Assembly (NCBI GenBank): GCA_934402055.1
Contig: CAKRTC010000001.1
Span: forward strand, 1 to 64,000
Reading direction: 5' to 3'
Source of the DNA: an uncultured Lachnospiraceae bacterium
Lineage (GTDB): Bacteria; Bacillota; Clostridia; Lachnospirales; Lachnospiraceae
DNA: 64,000 bases
The notes beneath the pieces were generated by a model. The model was not told where the DNA came from. It was given only the letters and a program-made list of their open reading frames with translations, and did no database searches. Shown piece by piece: positions 40,761-49,160 of the stretch. The position numbers were made by a program, and so were the translations under genes. Within the stretch, counting starts at the first letter, position 1, and each line of letters opens with the position of its first letter.

Positions 40761-42677
40761 ATGGTCAACTATTCTTATAATTTTCTGGCACTTTTGGTGC
40801 TGTTTGCCATATCCAGTTCATTGATCAGCCGATGGAAGACCAAATTTACACCGGGGCTTATGTTTTCCGTATGTATTATTATCAATATAACAGCGGCTAT
40901 AGCCGACCTGATCGCTTATTGTACGATCGATTATGCAAAAGCCCTTCCGGTCTGGGTCAATTACCTGAGTAATACCTTCTATTATTTTTGCATATTTACA
41001 TTGATGACTTCTTATGCAATATACGTCACATATCAGCTTATGAGTCACCGTGACAGGGAAGAGAAGCGGAAACAAATATTACTTGTATACGGAATTGTCT
41101 ATATAGTTTTCTGCGCGCTGCTTGTTGTCAATCTGTTCACGGGAATCATTTTCAGCTTTGACAACAATATGCGCTATATTCACGGACCGTTGAGATTTGT
41201 CGGATACATATTTTTAATATATCTGACTACGACGGCATTGTTCTATGCCGTGACGGCACGTGGTTTCTCCGGCAGTTCATATATAGGAACGGTCAAGCAT
41301 ATAATACCGGTAATATATTTGCTGATATTATTTAAGCTTTTGTATCCTGAGGCTCATATAGAGAGTTTTACCGGAGCTGTTACGGGAATGTTTATATTCA
41401 TACATCTTCAGGATACCCGTCCCGAGTCCGATCCGGTTACAAGATTGCGTAATCTTGATTCGTTTATCGAATATATTCGATATCTGGAAAAAAAGAAGCA
41501 GGAATTTCAGATAATACTGATCTCACTGCGTGATTTCGGATCTGTCAATTCCGCCGTCGGATATGTAGGCGGCAATGAGATATTGATGAGGATAGCGCAC
41601 TGGCTTGAAGAATTCTATCACAGTGAGAATGTATTCAGATACGGTCCGGTGTCATTTGCTGCGGTATTGCCTCGAGATACTTTCATAGAAAGTGACAAGG
41701 CGGTTCATCATATCATTGACAGCTTTCCGCAGAGCTGGCTGTGTGACAAGCAGCTTTATCATATTTCTGCATATTATGTGGATTATGTATGCGAAAAGCT
41801 TGAAGGGGATCCTTATAAAGTAGTAGAAACTCTGGATTATGCGCGAAAACAGACAAGAGACAGCACCAAGGATCATATTCATTATAATGATGAGCTTGCG
41901 GAAGAACTAAATAAGAAGAAGGAGCTGACAGAGTATCTTAAGCATGCGATAAAGACAAAGCAGTTCGAGGTATTTCTTCAGCCTATATATTCGGGCAGGG
42001 AAAAACGCTTTACCACGGCCGAGGCTCTGATAAGACTTAAGGACAGGGACGGAAGATTTATATCACCGGAATATTTTACAAGTGCAGCTGAGGAAAGTAA
42101 GCTTGACTATGCGATAAACAGACAGCTTATAGATGCGGTCTGCTCGTTTCTGGGAAGCTGTAGGGAGCTTCAGATAGATTCTGTTTCCATCAATCTTACT
42201 ATGCAGCAGCTTCAGGACATGAGCTTTTCAGACAGTTTGATAAACACAATGAAGAAATACTCGGTGCCGCAGGGACGTATAGCACTCGAAGTAACTGAGA
42301 GGATCATACTCAGCAAGGATCCGGCCATACAGCTTTCGTTGTTCAAGCTGAGACTTGCGGGTTTCAAGCTGCTGCTGGATGACTTCGGCACGGGGTATTC
42401 GAACTTCTCAAGTTTGCTTCGCTGCAAGTTTGATAAGATCAAGTTAGACAAGAGTCTCCTTGATGACGGAGGTGAGAAACGCAGTCTTGACATTGTTTCG
42501 ACTCTCATTGAACTCTTTCACAACAACGGACAGGAAGTTGTTATAGAAGGAATAGAGAATAAGCAGCAGTGCGATGCGGTGCTTGAAGCGGGTGTGGATT
42601 ATATACAGGGATACTATTATTCGAAGCCGCTTCCTATGCATGATTACCTTGTATTTGTTTCGGAACATAATTATTGA
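40761..42677 (+). CDS. Membrane degenerate-GGDEF / EAL c-di-GMP phosphodiesterase
   Basis: A 638-residue protein. Residues 1-215 contain about seven membrane helices. A GGDEF-like domain (~225-370) lacks the motif (FRYGPVSFAAVLP at its place). The EAL domain (~385-630) retains EALIRL, SINLT, VTERI, LDDFGTGYSN, KLDKSLLD, IEGIE and QGYYYS, so it should cleave c-di-GMP. The GGDEF remnant may bind GTP as a regulatory site, as in other such proteins. Its ribosome site is GGGAGAG. It is the third c-di-GMP protein of this window, alone in its unit. Confidence 0.88.
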   Translation: MVNYSYNFLALLVLFAISSSLISRWKTKFTPGLMFSVCIIINITAAIADLIAYCTIDYAKALPVWVNYLSNTFYYFCIFTLMTSYAIYVTYQLMSHRDREEKRKQILLVYGIVYIVFCALLVVNLFTGIIFSFDNNMRYIHGPLRFVGYIFLIYLTTTALFYAVTARGFSGSSYIGTVKHIIPVIYLLILFKLLYPEAHIESFTGAVTGMFIFIHLQDTRPESDPVTRLRNLDSFIEYIRYLEKKKQEFQIILISLRDFGSVNSAVGYVGGNEILMRIAHWLEEFYHSENVFRYGPVSFAAVLPRDTFIESDKAVHHIIDSFPQSWLCDKQLYHISAYYVDYVCEKLEGDPYKVVETLDYARKQTRDSTKDHIHYNDELAEELNKKKELTEYLKHAIKTKQFEVFLQPIYSGREKRFTTAEALIRLKDRDGRFISPEYFTSAAEESKLDYAINRQLIDAVCSFLGSCRELQIDSVSINLTMQQLQDMSFSDSLINTMKKYSVPQGRIALEVTERIILSKDPAIQLSLFKLRLAGFKLLLDDFGTGYSNFSSLLRCKFDKIKLDKSLLDDGGEKRSLDIVSTLIELFHNNGQEVVIEGIENKQQCDAVLEAGVDYIQGYYYSKPLPMHDYLVFVSEHNY

Positions 42678-42821
42678 ATAATAAACATTCAAACATTTAT
42701 TACAAAAATGATATTCAAATACTTTAATTATGTGTTGAAATGTGATAAATAATAGTTTGTGTCAGTTGTCATCTGTAAGATAACGACTAATTTAGCTAAC
42801 ACAATGGGTTAAGGAGAGGTT

Positions 42822-44822
42822 ATGCAGTATTTTTCAATTGTAGCTGCCGTTCTTGCTCTTATTTTCGCCGGGGCTATGGCATCGTTTGTATCCAAGCAGG
42901 CAGAGGGTAATGAAAGAATGGCCGAGCTGGCTGCAGCGATTCACGGAGGAGCCAAGGCATTCCTGTTCGCTGAGTACAGAGTTCTTGTTATTTTTATCGC
43001 AGTTTTGTTTGTCTGCATCGCAATCGGTATCTCACCGCTTACAGCAGTCGCATTCCTGTTCGGAGCAGTATGCTCGATAATTGCCGGTTATGTCGGCATG
43101 AACGTTGCTACCAAGGCTAACGTAAGAACAGCCAATGCAGCTCAGGAAAAGGGCATGGAGGGTGCACTTAAGGTTGCATTCCGCGGCGGTTCCGTTATGG
43201 GTATGTGCGTAGCAGGTCTCGGACTTCTTGGTACATCAATAGTATTCCTTGTTACAGGTAATACAGATGTTATGATGGGCTATTCACTCGGTGCTTCATC
43301 TATCGCTTTGTTTGCCCGTGTAGGCGGCGGTATCTATACAAAGGCTGCCGACGTAGGAGCAGACCTTGTTGGTAAGGTTGAGGCAGGTATTCCTGAGGAT
43401 GATCCTCGTAACCCTGCTGTTATCGCCGATAACGTAGGTGATAATGTAGGTGACGTTGCAGGTATGGGAGCCGATCTGTTTGAGTCATATGTAGGAGCTA
43501 TCGTTTCTGCTGTAACACTCGGTGCAGTATCAGCCGCAAACGGCGGTTCGGAATCACTTGTATTCTTCCCGTTCGTTCTTGCAGGTATCGGTAATGTGGC
43601 TTCTATTATAGGAAGTATGTTCGTTAAGGGCGGCGAGGGAACAAACCCGGCAAAGGCACTTAACACAGGTTCTTATTTCGCAGCTATAGTAGTATTCATT
43701 GCATCGGCTGTATTGTCAAAGACAATGCTCGGCAGCATGAACTACGGTATTGCTATCATTGCAGGACTTATAGTAGGTCTTGCTATCGGTAAGATCACAG
43801 AGGTTTATACATCCGGTGATTATAAGTCCGTTAAGGAGATCGCAGAGTCTTCACTTACAGGTTCTGCAACAACAGTTATTACAGGTGTTTCGGTAGGTAT
43901 GCTTTCAACAGCACTTCCGATCCTCTTTGTAGCAGTAGGTATCTTCGTTGCTTATGCTTGTGCAGGAGTATACGGTATTGCACTTGCAGCTGTAGGTATG
44001 CTTTCAACCACAGGTATCACAGTTGCTGTTGATGCTTACGGACCTATCGCAGATAATGCCGGCGGTATCGCAGAGATGAGCCATCTTGACGAGAGCGTAA
44101 GAGAGATCACAGACTCACTTGATGCGGTTGGTAATACAACAGCAGCTATGGGTAAGGGATTCGCTATCGGATCTGCAGCTCTTACAGCACTTGCACTCTT
44201 TGTATCATATGCAGAGGTAGTTAAGCTTACATCTATCAATATACTTGATGCGACAGTTATCATCGGACTCTTTGTAGGTGGTATGCTTCCGTTCGTATTC
44301 TCGGCATGGACAATGTCTTCCGTATCGAGAGCTGCTTACAGCATGATCGAGGAAGTAAGACGTCAGTTCAGAGAGATCCCGGGTATCATGGAAGAGAAGG
44401 CTAAGCCGGATTATACACGTTGTGTAGATATCTCAACCAAGGCAGCTCTTCGTGAGATGATCCGTCCGGGCGTTATGGCTGTTATCGCTCCGCTTCTTAT
44501 GGGATTCCTTTTAGGTAAGGATGCACTCGGCGGAATGCTTGCAGGTTCACTTGTAACAGGTGTTCTTATGGCTATATTCCTTTCAAATGCCGGTGGTGCA
44601 TGGGATAACGCCAAGAAGTATATCGAGGGAGGCAACTTCGGCGGTAAGGGTTCTGATGCTCATAAGGCAGCAGTAGTAGGAGATACAGTAGGAGATCCGT
44701 TCAAGGATACTTCGGGACCTTCTATCAATATCCTTATCAAGCTTATGACAGTTATCTCACTTGTATTTGCACCGCTTATCGCAAACTACGGCGGAATACT
44801 TCTCAGCTTATTCAATAAGTAA
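42822..44822 (+). CDS. hppA: Membrane-bound cation-pumping pyrophosphatase
   Basis: A 666-residue protein with about 16 helices that couples hydrolysis of pyrophosphate to H+ or Na+ export. The pyrophosphate-binding segment DVGADLVGKVEAGIPEDD and NVGDNVGDVAGMGADLFES are intact, as is the C-terminal DTVGDPFKDTSGPSINILIK. The signature GNTTAAMGKG has Ala where K+-independent enzymes have Lys, so this should be the K+-dependent type; whether it pumps Na+ or H+ is not settled by eye. AAGGAGAGG precedes the ATG, and codon use is highly biased, both signs of strong expression. Confidence 0.96.
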   Translation: MQYFSIVAAVLALIFAGAMASFVSKQAEGNERMAELAAAIHGGAKAFLFAEYRVLVIFIAVLFVCIAIGISPLTAVAFLFGAVCSIIAGYVGMNVATKANVRTANAAQEKGMEGALKVAFRGGSVMGMCVAGLGLLGTSIVFLVTGNTDVMMGYSLGASSIALFARVGGGIYTKAADVGADLVGKVEAGIPEDDPRNPAVIADNVGDNVGDVAGMGADLFESYVGAIVSAVTLGAVSAANGGSESLVFFPFVLAGIGNVASIIGSMFVKGGEGTNPAKALNTGSYFAAIVVFIASAVLSKTMLGSMNYGIAIIAGLIVGLAIGKITEVYTSGDYKSVKEIAESSLTGSATTVITGVSVGMLSTALPILFVAVGIFVAYACAGVYGIALAAVGMLSTTGITVAVDAYGPIADNAGGIAEMSHLDESVREITDSLDAVGNTTAAMGKGFAIGSAALTALALFVSYAEVVKLTSINILDATVIIGLFVGGMLPFVFSAWTMSSVSRAAYSMIEEVRRQFREIPGIMEEKAKPDYTRCVDISTKAALREMIRPGVMAVIAPLLMGFLLGKDALGGMLAGSLVTGVLMAIFLSNAGGAWDNAKKYIEGGNFGGKGSDAHKAAVVGDTVGDPFKDTSGPSINILIKLMTVISLVFAPLIANYGGILLSLFNK

Positions 44823-44832
44823 TTGGGTTTTT

Positions 44833-44864
44833 ACAGCCTGTGTCGTTATGACACAGGCTGTTTT
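44833..44864 (+). terminator. Terminator after hppA
   Basis: ACAGCCTGTGTC-GTTAT-GACACAGGCTGT is a perfect 12-bp hairpin with a TTTTA tail that overlaps the start of the adjacent repeat. Confidence 0.9.
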
Positions 44865-44999
44865 ATAACTCATAGGAAATTGCGTCCTATGAGTTATAAA
44901 ATGCTCCGCGGGATGCGCACTCGCGCGAAGGAGAAACCTGTCGCAAGCGACCGCGCTCGGCGCGAGAATGTGCCAAGGCACATTCTTTTTTAATATTAA
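44861..44999 (-). repeat. Module A intergenic repeat, copy 2 (inverted)
   Basis: Reverse complement of the element at 5933-6063, nearly identical along its length. Its terminal palindrome is again a perfect 17-bp inverted repeat (44861-44877 with 44885-44901), but the outer arm differs from copy 1 in both strands together, so pairing is conserved while sequence is not. The opposite end carries the same AGAATGTGCC/GGCACATTCT hairpin. Confidence 0.9.
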
Positions 45000-45055
45000 A
45001 GCCGGAATGTATTCGTAGGCGCGGCAGCTTGCGTACGCGAAGACAGCAGATAAAT
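45000..45055 (+). repeat. Module D intergenic repeat, copy 2
   Basis: TTAAAGCCGGAATG, then CGTAGGCGCGGCAGCTTGCG and TACGCGAAGAC parallel the module at 38613-38665. It directly abuts module A copy 2. Confidence 0.7.
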
Positions 45056-45102
45056 AATTTTCACAATAATTTCATCTGATATATGATAAAATATAAATGT
45101 AT

Positions 45103-45201
45103 TCGCTGTGTCAAAATTATTTTTGATTCCAAGGTGATAATGTATATCCGGGAGGAGTCAGCCTACGGCGAATATATGATACAAAGCCGGGGCTTGCCCA
45201 A
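45103..45201 (+). ncRNA. Candidate structured leader RNA before carbonic anhydrase
   Basis: TGTATTCGC (about 45105) can pair with GCGAATATA (about 45169), and alternatively TATATCCG (45143-45150) with CGGATATA (about 45206). The two pairings exclude each other in part. Internal GC-rich hairpins (GTCAGCC/GGC, AAGCCGGGGCTT) lie between. This is the pattern of a switch-like leader, but I cannot match it to a known class. Confidence 0.4.
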
Positions 45202-45266
45202 GGCGGATATAAGCTTTGGGGGCATGGCTTAAGCAGTAGTTGTTTTATTGATCAAGGGTAGTAAAA

Positions 45267-45809
45267 ATGATAGATGAAATTATGGAGTTCAACAGGAAAT
45301 TTGTTGAGGCTAAAGGCTACACACCTTATCTGACAAGTAAATATCCGGATAAAAAGCTTGCGATACTTACATGCATGGATACCAGACTCACAGAGCTGCT
45401 TCCGGCTGCTTTGGGTATCAAAAACGGTGATGCAAAGCTTATCAAGAATGCCGGAGGCGTTACTACTCATCCGTATGGTTCGGTCGTGCGCAGCCTGCTT
45501 GTAGGTATACTTGAGCTAGGTGTCGAGGAAGTCATGGTTATAGGACATACGGACTGCGGAGTTCAGGGAATGGACGGCAAGGAGATGCTTGAGAAGCTTA
45601 CCGAACGAGGCATTGATAAAGCACATATAGATATAGTGCGCCACAGCGGTATAGATCTTGAGAAATGGCTCGGAGGCTTTGATACCGTAGATAATTCGGT
45701 ACGTGAGACAGTCAAGGCACTTAAGGAGCATCCGCTCATGCCGAAAGATGTGCGTATAAGCGGATTTATCATGGACTCAGAGACGGGTTTGCTCTCGAAA
45801 GTGGATTAA
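45267..45809 (+). CDS. Beta-class carbonic anhydrase
   Basis: A 180-residue cytoplasmic zinc enzyme interconverting CO2 and bicarbonate. Zinc ligands are C36 (with D38 and R40, TCMDTR), H94 and C97 (GHTDC). The small size and missing C-terminal extension fit the YtiB-like clade of Firmicutes. CO2 supply for carboxylations such as PEP carboxykinase or for growth in low CO2 is a plausible role. The ribosome site is weak (AAGGGTAG), and a possibly structured leader lies upstream. Confidence 0.9.
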   Translation: MIDEIMEFNRKFVEAKGYTPYLTSKYPDKKLAILTCMDTRLTELLPAALGIKNGDAKLIKNAGGVTTHPYGSVVRSLLVGILELGVEEVMVIGHTDCGVQGMDGKEMLEKLTERGIDKAHIDIVRHSGIDLEKWLGGFDTVDNSVRETVKALKEHPLMPKDVRISGFIMDSETGLLSKVD

Positions 45810-45841
45810 AAAGGTATTAATATACGAGATGATTATGTAGC

Positions 45842-45891
45842 GTGGCTGTCGCCTTAGAGAAAAAGAAACTCCGGGGCGGCAGCCGCATTTT
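45842..45891 (+). terminator. Terminator after carbonic anhydrase
   Basis: GTGGCTGTCGCC pairs with GGCGGCAGCCGC (two G-T pairs) across a 21-nt loop, followed by ATTTTA. Confidence 0.75.
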
Positions 45892-45969
45892 AAGTATCAG
45901 GAGTGCGTAAGTTTCTTCATTGCTGCTTGTTTAGTGAAAAATGCAGCATAGCAGAAAAGAACGCATACA

Positions 45970-46012
45970 GATAGCGAAAGTACGGAGTACGGAGCTATCC
46001 GTATTTAATCTA
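45970..46012 (+). repeat. Module B intergenic repeat, copy 2
   Basis: GATAGCGAAAGTACGGAG, TACGGAGCTATCCG and TATTTAATCTATA match 38724-38767 with one or two changes. GATAGC/GCTATC arms form a hairpin. It ends about 35 nt before the MATE gene. Confidence 0.8.
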
Positions 46013-46047
46013 TAAGTGAATTTTTATTAATGGAGGGAGTTGACTTA

Positions 46048-47412
46048 ATGCAGGAAACAGAAGTAAAGACACAAAATAAGATGGGATACATGCCTTGCGG
46101 CAAGCTGGTACTGTCTATGTCATTGCCTATGATGCTTTCAATGTTATTTCAGGCATTGTATAACATCGTAGACTCGGTGTTCGTTGCCCGTATAAATGAG
46201 AGCGCACTCACGGCAGTGTCGCTGGCTTTTCCTATACAGACGCTTATTATAGCTTTAGTCGGAGGAACCGGGGTCGGAATAAATGCAAGGCTTTCGGCAA
46301 AGCTGGGTGAGCATAATCTTGAGGAGGTTAATTATACTGCGGGTAATGCAATAAGTATTTGCTTTATCTATTCGGTAATTATGATACTTATTGCCAAGCT
46401 GACCTCCGGAGTTTATTTCAATATGATGACGCCGGATGTGCAGATAAGGGAATACGGTATAGGATATGTATTCATAGTGCTGTGTCTGTCTCCGGCACTC
46501 ACATTCCAGATGACGTTTGAGAGACTGCTGCAGTCAACGGGAAAGACCGTATATTCCATGATATCTCAGATAGTCGGAGCGGTTATCAATATCATCATGG
46601 ATCCGATACTTATATTCGGTCTCTGCGGAATGCCTGCTATGGGTACCGAGGGAGCGGCGCTTGCTACTGTATTCGGTCAGACTGTCGCATGTTTTATCGG
46701 CCTTTTCTGCAATCTCAAGTATAACAATGAGATCAAATTCGGAAGGAAATATTTCAGACTTCACAAGCAGACGGTTGCAAATATTTTTGCTGTCGGAATT
46801 CCGTCCATAGTAATGCAGTCCATAGCTTCGGTCATGAATTTCGGAATGAACAGGATACTGCTGTCATTTTCGAGTACGGCAGCTGCTGTATTCGGTGTTT
46901 ACTTTAAACTGCAAAGCTTCATATTCCTTCCGGTATTCGGATTAAATAACGGACTTGTACCTATTATTGCTTACAATTTCGGGGCAAGGCGTCCGGACAG
47001 GATCAAGGATACGCTTAAACACGGAGTTGTATATGCGGTAGCAATCATGTTATTCGGAGTATTTGCGTTCGAGCTGCTTCCGGTTCAGCTCCTCAGTATC
47101 TTTGATGCTTCGGAGAATATGCTTGCCATCGGTACGCCGGCACTAAGAATAATAGCTATACATTTTGTCTTGGCAGGCTTTTCTATAGTATGCATGTCAT
47201 CCTTCCAGGCTCTCGGTCACGGAGTATTGAGCATGTGGGTATCGCTTATACGTCAGCTTGTTGTGCTGCTTCCGTGTGCATATATACTTTCGGGAGTTAT
47301 AGGGCTTAACGGAGCATGGGCAGCATTTCCGATAGCCGAAGTGGTATCTCTTATGTTAAGTTTAATATTTATGAAGAAATATGTTAAGCCGCAGCTTGAT
47401 TCCATGGTATGA
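46048..47412 (+). CDS. MATE-family multidrug/metabolite exporter
   Basis: A 454-residue protein with 12 predicted helices, of the multi-antimicrobial extrusion family. The N-terminal half starts PCGKLVLSMSLPMMLSMLFQALYNIVDSVFVARI and the second half repeats the fold from VANIFAVGIPSIVMQSIASVMN; both show the internal duplication typical of MATE. It uses a Na+ or H+ gradient. The start at 46048 follows GGAGGGAG; an in-frame ATG at 46030 overlaps that site. Substrate unknown. It resembles the second MATE of the window (55231) in general family only. Confidence 0.92.
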   Translation: MQETEVKTQNKMGYMPCGKLVLSMSLPMMLSMLFQALYNIVDSVFVARINESALTAVSLAFPIQTLIIALVGGTGVGINARLSAKLGEHNLEEVNYTAGNAISICFIYSVIMILIAKLTSGVYFNMMTPDVQIREYGIGYVFIVLCLSPALTFQMTFERLLQSTGKTVYSMISQIVGAVINIIMDPILIFGLCGMPAMGTEGAALATVFGQTVACFIGLFCNLKYNNEIKFGRKYFRLHKQTVANIFAVGIPSIVMQSIASVMNFGMNRILLSFSSTAAAVFGVYFKLQSFIFLPVFGLNNGLVPIIAYNFGARRPDRIKDTLKHGVVYAVAIMLFGVFAFELLPVQLLSIFDASENMLAIGTPALRIIAIHFVLAGFSIVCMSSFQALGHGVLSMWVSLIRQLVVLLPCAYILSGVIGLNGAWAAFPIAEVVSLMLSLIFMKKYVKPQLDSMV

Positions 47413-47616
47413 TCTGAACAAGTAAGTATAAGACAGAGTCTTCACTTTAAATCGATAAATAAAAATATAGCATAAATGCAGCTTGGGCTTGCAAGCCGGA
47501 GTTATTTTAGCTATCATAGCAGTATTGAGATTATACGATTGAACGCGTTAAAGTGTTGGTATGAATCTGATGGATAGGGATATATGAATTCAGGAGCATA
47601 TATCCCTGATTTTTTT
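47413..47616 (+). promoter_or_regulatory. Structured leader with terminator before the SNF transporter
   Basis: After the MATE stop a ~160-nt stretch contains a GC-rich hairpin (GGCTTGCAAGCC) and ends in a strong terminator: AGGGATATATG (47576-47586) pairs with CATATATCCCT (47597-47607), followed by GATTTTTTT. The terminator lies only 20 nt before the transporter ATG, where a terminator makes sense mainly as a regulated one. No T-box or known riboswitch consensus is recognised. Confidence 0.55.
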
Positions 47617-47635
47617 AGCGGGGGAAACAATAATT

Positions 47636-48973
47636 ATGGATAATCGTGAACGACTCGGAAGCCGTATGGGGTTTATTATGCTTTCGGCGGGATGTGCCAT
47701 AGGCTGCGGAAATGTATGGAAGTTTCCATGGATGTGCGGACAGAACGGCGGCGGAAGCTTTATGCTGGTTTATATTCTGTGTCTTATATTCCTTGGTCTG
47801 CCGGCTTTGGTCATGGAGTTCTCGGTAGGACGTGCATCACAGGCAAGTCCGGTACGTATGTACAAGAAGCTTGAGAAGCCCGGACAGCACTGGGATCTCT
47901 ACGGCTGGGTATGCCTTATCGGTAATATCTCGCTCATGGCTTTTTATACAGTTGTAACAGGATGGATCATCTATTATTTCACCAAATTCCTTACGGGAAG
48001 CAACGAATCCTTCGGATTTGTGACTATGATACAGAATCCTGCAATTAATGTCGGATTCCTGCTTGTTACCGTTGCGGTGGCTTTTATAATATTAAGCTTT
48101 GACCTGCAGAGTGGTCTTGAGAGGATAACAAAATACATGATGTCGGCATTACTGGTGCTTATGATCGTACTTGCAGTGCATTGTGTAAGACTCAGCGGAG
48201 CTGCCGAGGGTCTCAGCTTCTATCTTAAGCCGGATTTCTCCAAGATAAACGGCGGTGTAATAGTCGGTGCGATGAACCAGGCGTTCTTCACTCTGTCTAC
48301 AGGCATGGGCGGAATGGCTATATTCGGAAGCTATATAGACAAGGAGCATTCACTGCTCGGAGAATCTGTAAATGTCATAATACTTGATACACTTGTGGCT
48401 GTTCTTGCGGGCTTTATCATATTCCCGGCTTGTTCAAGCTATGGCCTTGATGTAAATGCCGGACCGAGTCTCTTGTTTGATACTATGGCAAGTGTCTTCA
48501 ACAATATGGAGGGCGGACGAATCTGGGGAACCTTGTTTTTCTTGTTTATGATATTTGCGGCAATGTCTACCGTGCTCGGAGTGTGCGAGAACCTCTTGGC
48601 TATGGTCAGAGAGCTTACGGGATGGTCCAGACCCAAGGGCTGTGTGGTATGCGGAATCCTGATCTTTTTGCTTGCGCTTACGACTGCGCTCGGTTTCAAC
48701 GTGATTCATTTTCAGCCTTTTGCAGAGGGAAGCGCATGGCTTGATTTCTGGGATTTCGTAGTTTCGAATAATATCCTGCCTATAGGATCGCTTGTGCTGG
48801 CATTGTTCTGCTGCAACAAATTCGGATGGGGCTGGGACAACTTTGTCAATGAGGCAAATACAGGCAAGGGTCTTAAGATACAGCCTTGGATGAAGCCTAT
48901 ATTCAAGTATCTTGCGCCGGTGCTTATCATATTTATCTATGTATACGGAATGGCAACATTTGCATGGAGATAA
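47636..48973 (+). CDS. Sodium-dependent SNF/NSS-family transporter
   Basis: A 445-residue protein with 11-12 helices of the neurotransmitter:sodium symporter family, which takes up amino acids or amines with Na+. The hallmark first helix FIMLSAGCAIGCGNVWKFPWMCGQNGGGSFMLVY contains the unwound Na+/substrate site and the NGGG turn. Bacterial relatives transport leucine, tryptophan, tyrosine or methionine; the substrate here is unknown. GGGGGAAA lies upstream of the ATG. A terminator hairpin just in front implies control by attenuation. Confidence 0.92.
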   Translation: MDNRERLGSRMGFIMLSAGCAIGCGNVWKFPWMCGQNGGGSFMLVYILCLIFLGLPALVMEFSVGRASQASPVRMYKKLEKPGQHWDLYGWVCLIGNISLMAFYTVVTGWIIYYFTKFLTGSNESFGFVTMIQNPAINVGFLLVTVAVAFIILSFDLQSGLERITKYMMSALLVLMIVLAVHCVRLSGAAEGLSFYLKPDFSKINGGVIVGAMNQAFFTLSTGMGGMAIFGSYIDKEHSLLGESVNVIILDTLVAVLAGFIIFPACSSYGLDVNAGPSLLFDTMASVFNNMEGGRIWGTLFFLFMIFAAMSTVLGVCENLLAMVRELTGWSRPKGCVVCGILIFLLALTTALGFNVIHFQPFAEGSAWLDFWDFVVSNNILPIGSLVLALFCCNKFGWGWDNFVNEANTGKGLKIQPWMKPIFKYLAPVLIIFIYVYGMATFAWR

Positions 48974-49073
48974 GATGAGCTTACAAAGATTTGATTAAGT
49001 ATCCGTACAATTTAATAGGCTGAAAACCGACGGCTTGCCTATGAGGCTTAGGCCAAGGATGAAAGTCAAAAAT

Positions 49074-49121
49074 AAAAGCGTGTGAGGAATGATAAACCAT
49101 TTCTTCACACGCTTTTTTTGG
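49074..49121. terminator. Bidirectional terminator between SNF transporter and ABC-F gene
   Basis: AAAAGCGTGTGAGGAA pairs with TTTCTTCACACGCTTTT with one mismatch; T-runs lie on both strands, serving the two convergent genes. Confidence 0.8.
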
Positions 49122-49160
49122 TGGCTTATTTAATATTTACCGACATTAAGACGAATGGGA

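Noticed and set aside
45139..45215. ZTP, Moco or c-di-GMP riboswitch before carbonic anhydrase
   Set aside because: None of the conserved loops of these classes could be found in the right order; kept only as an unassigned structured leader.
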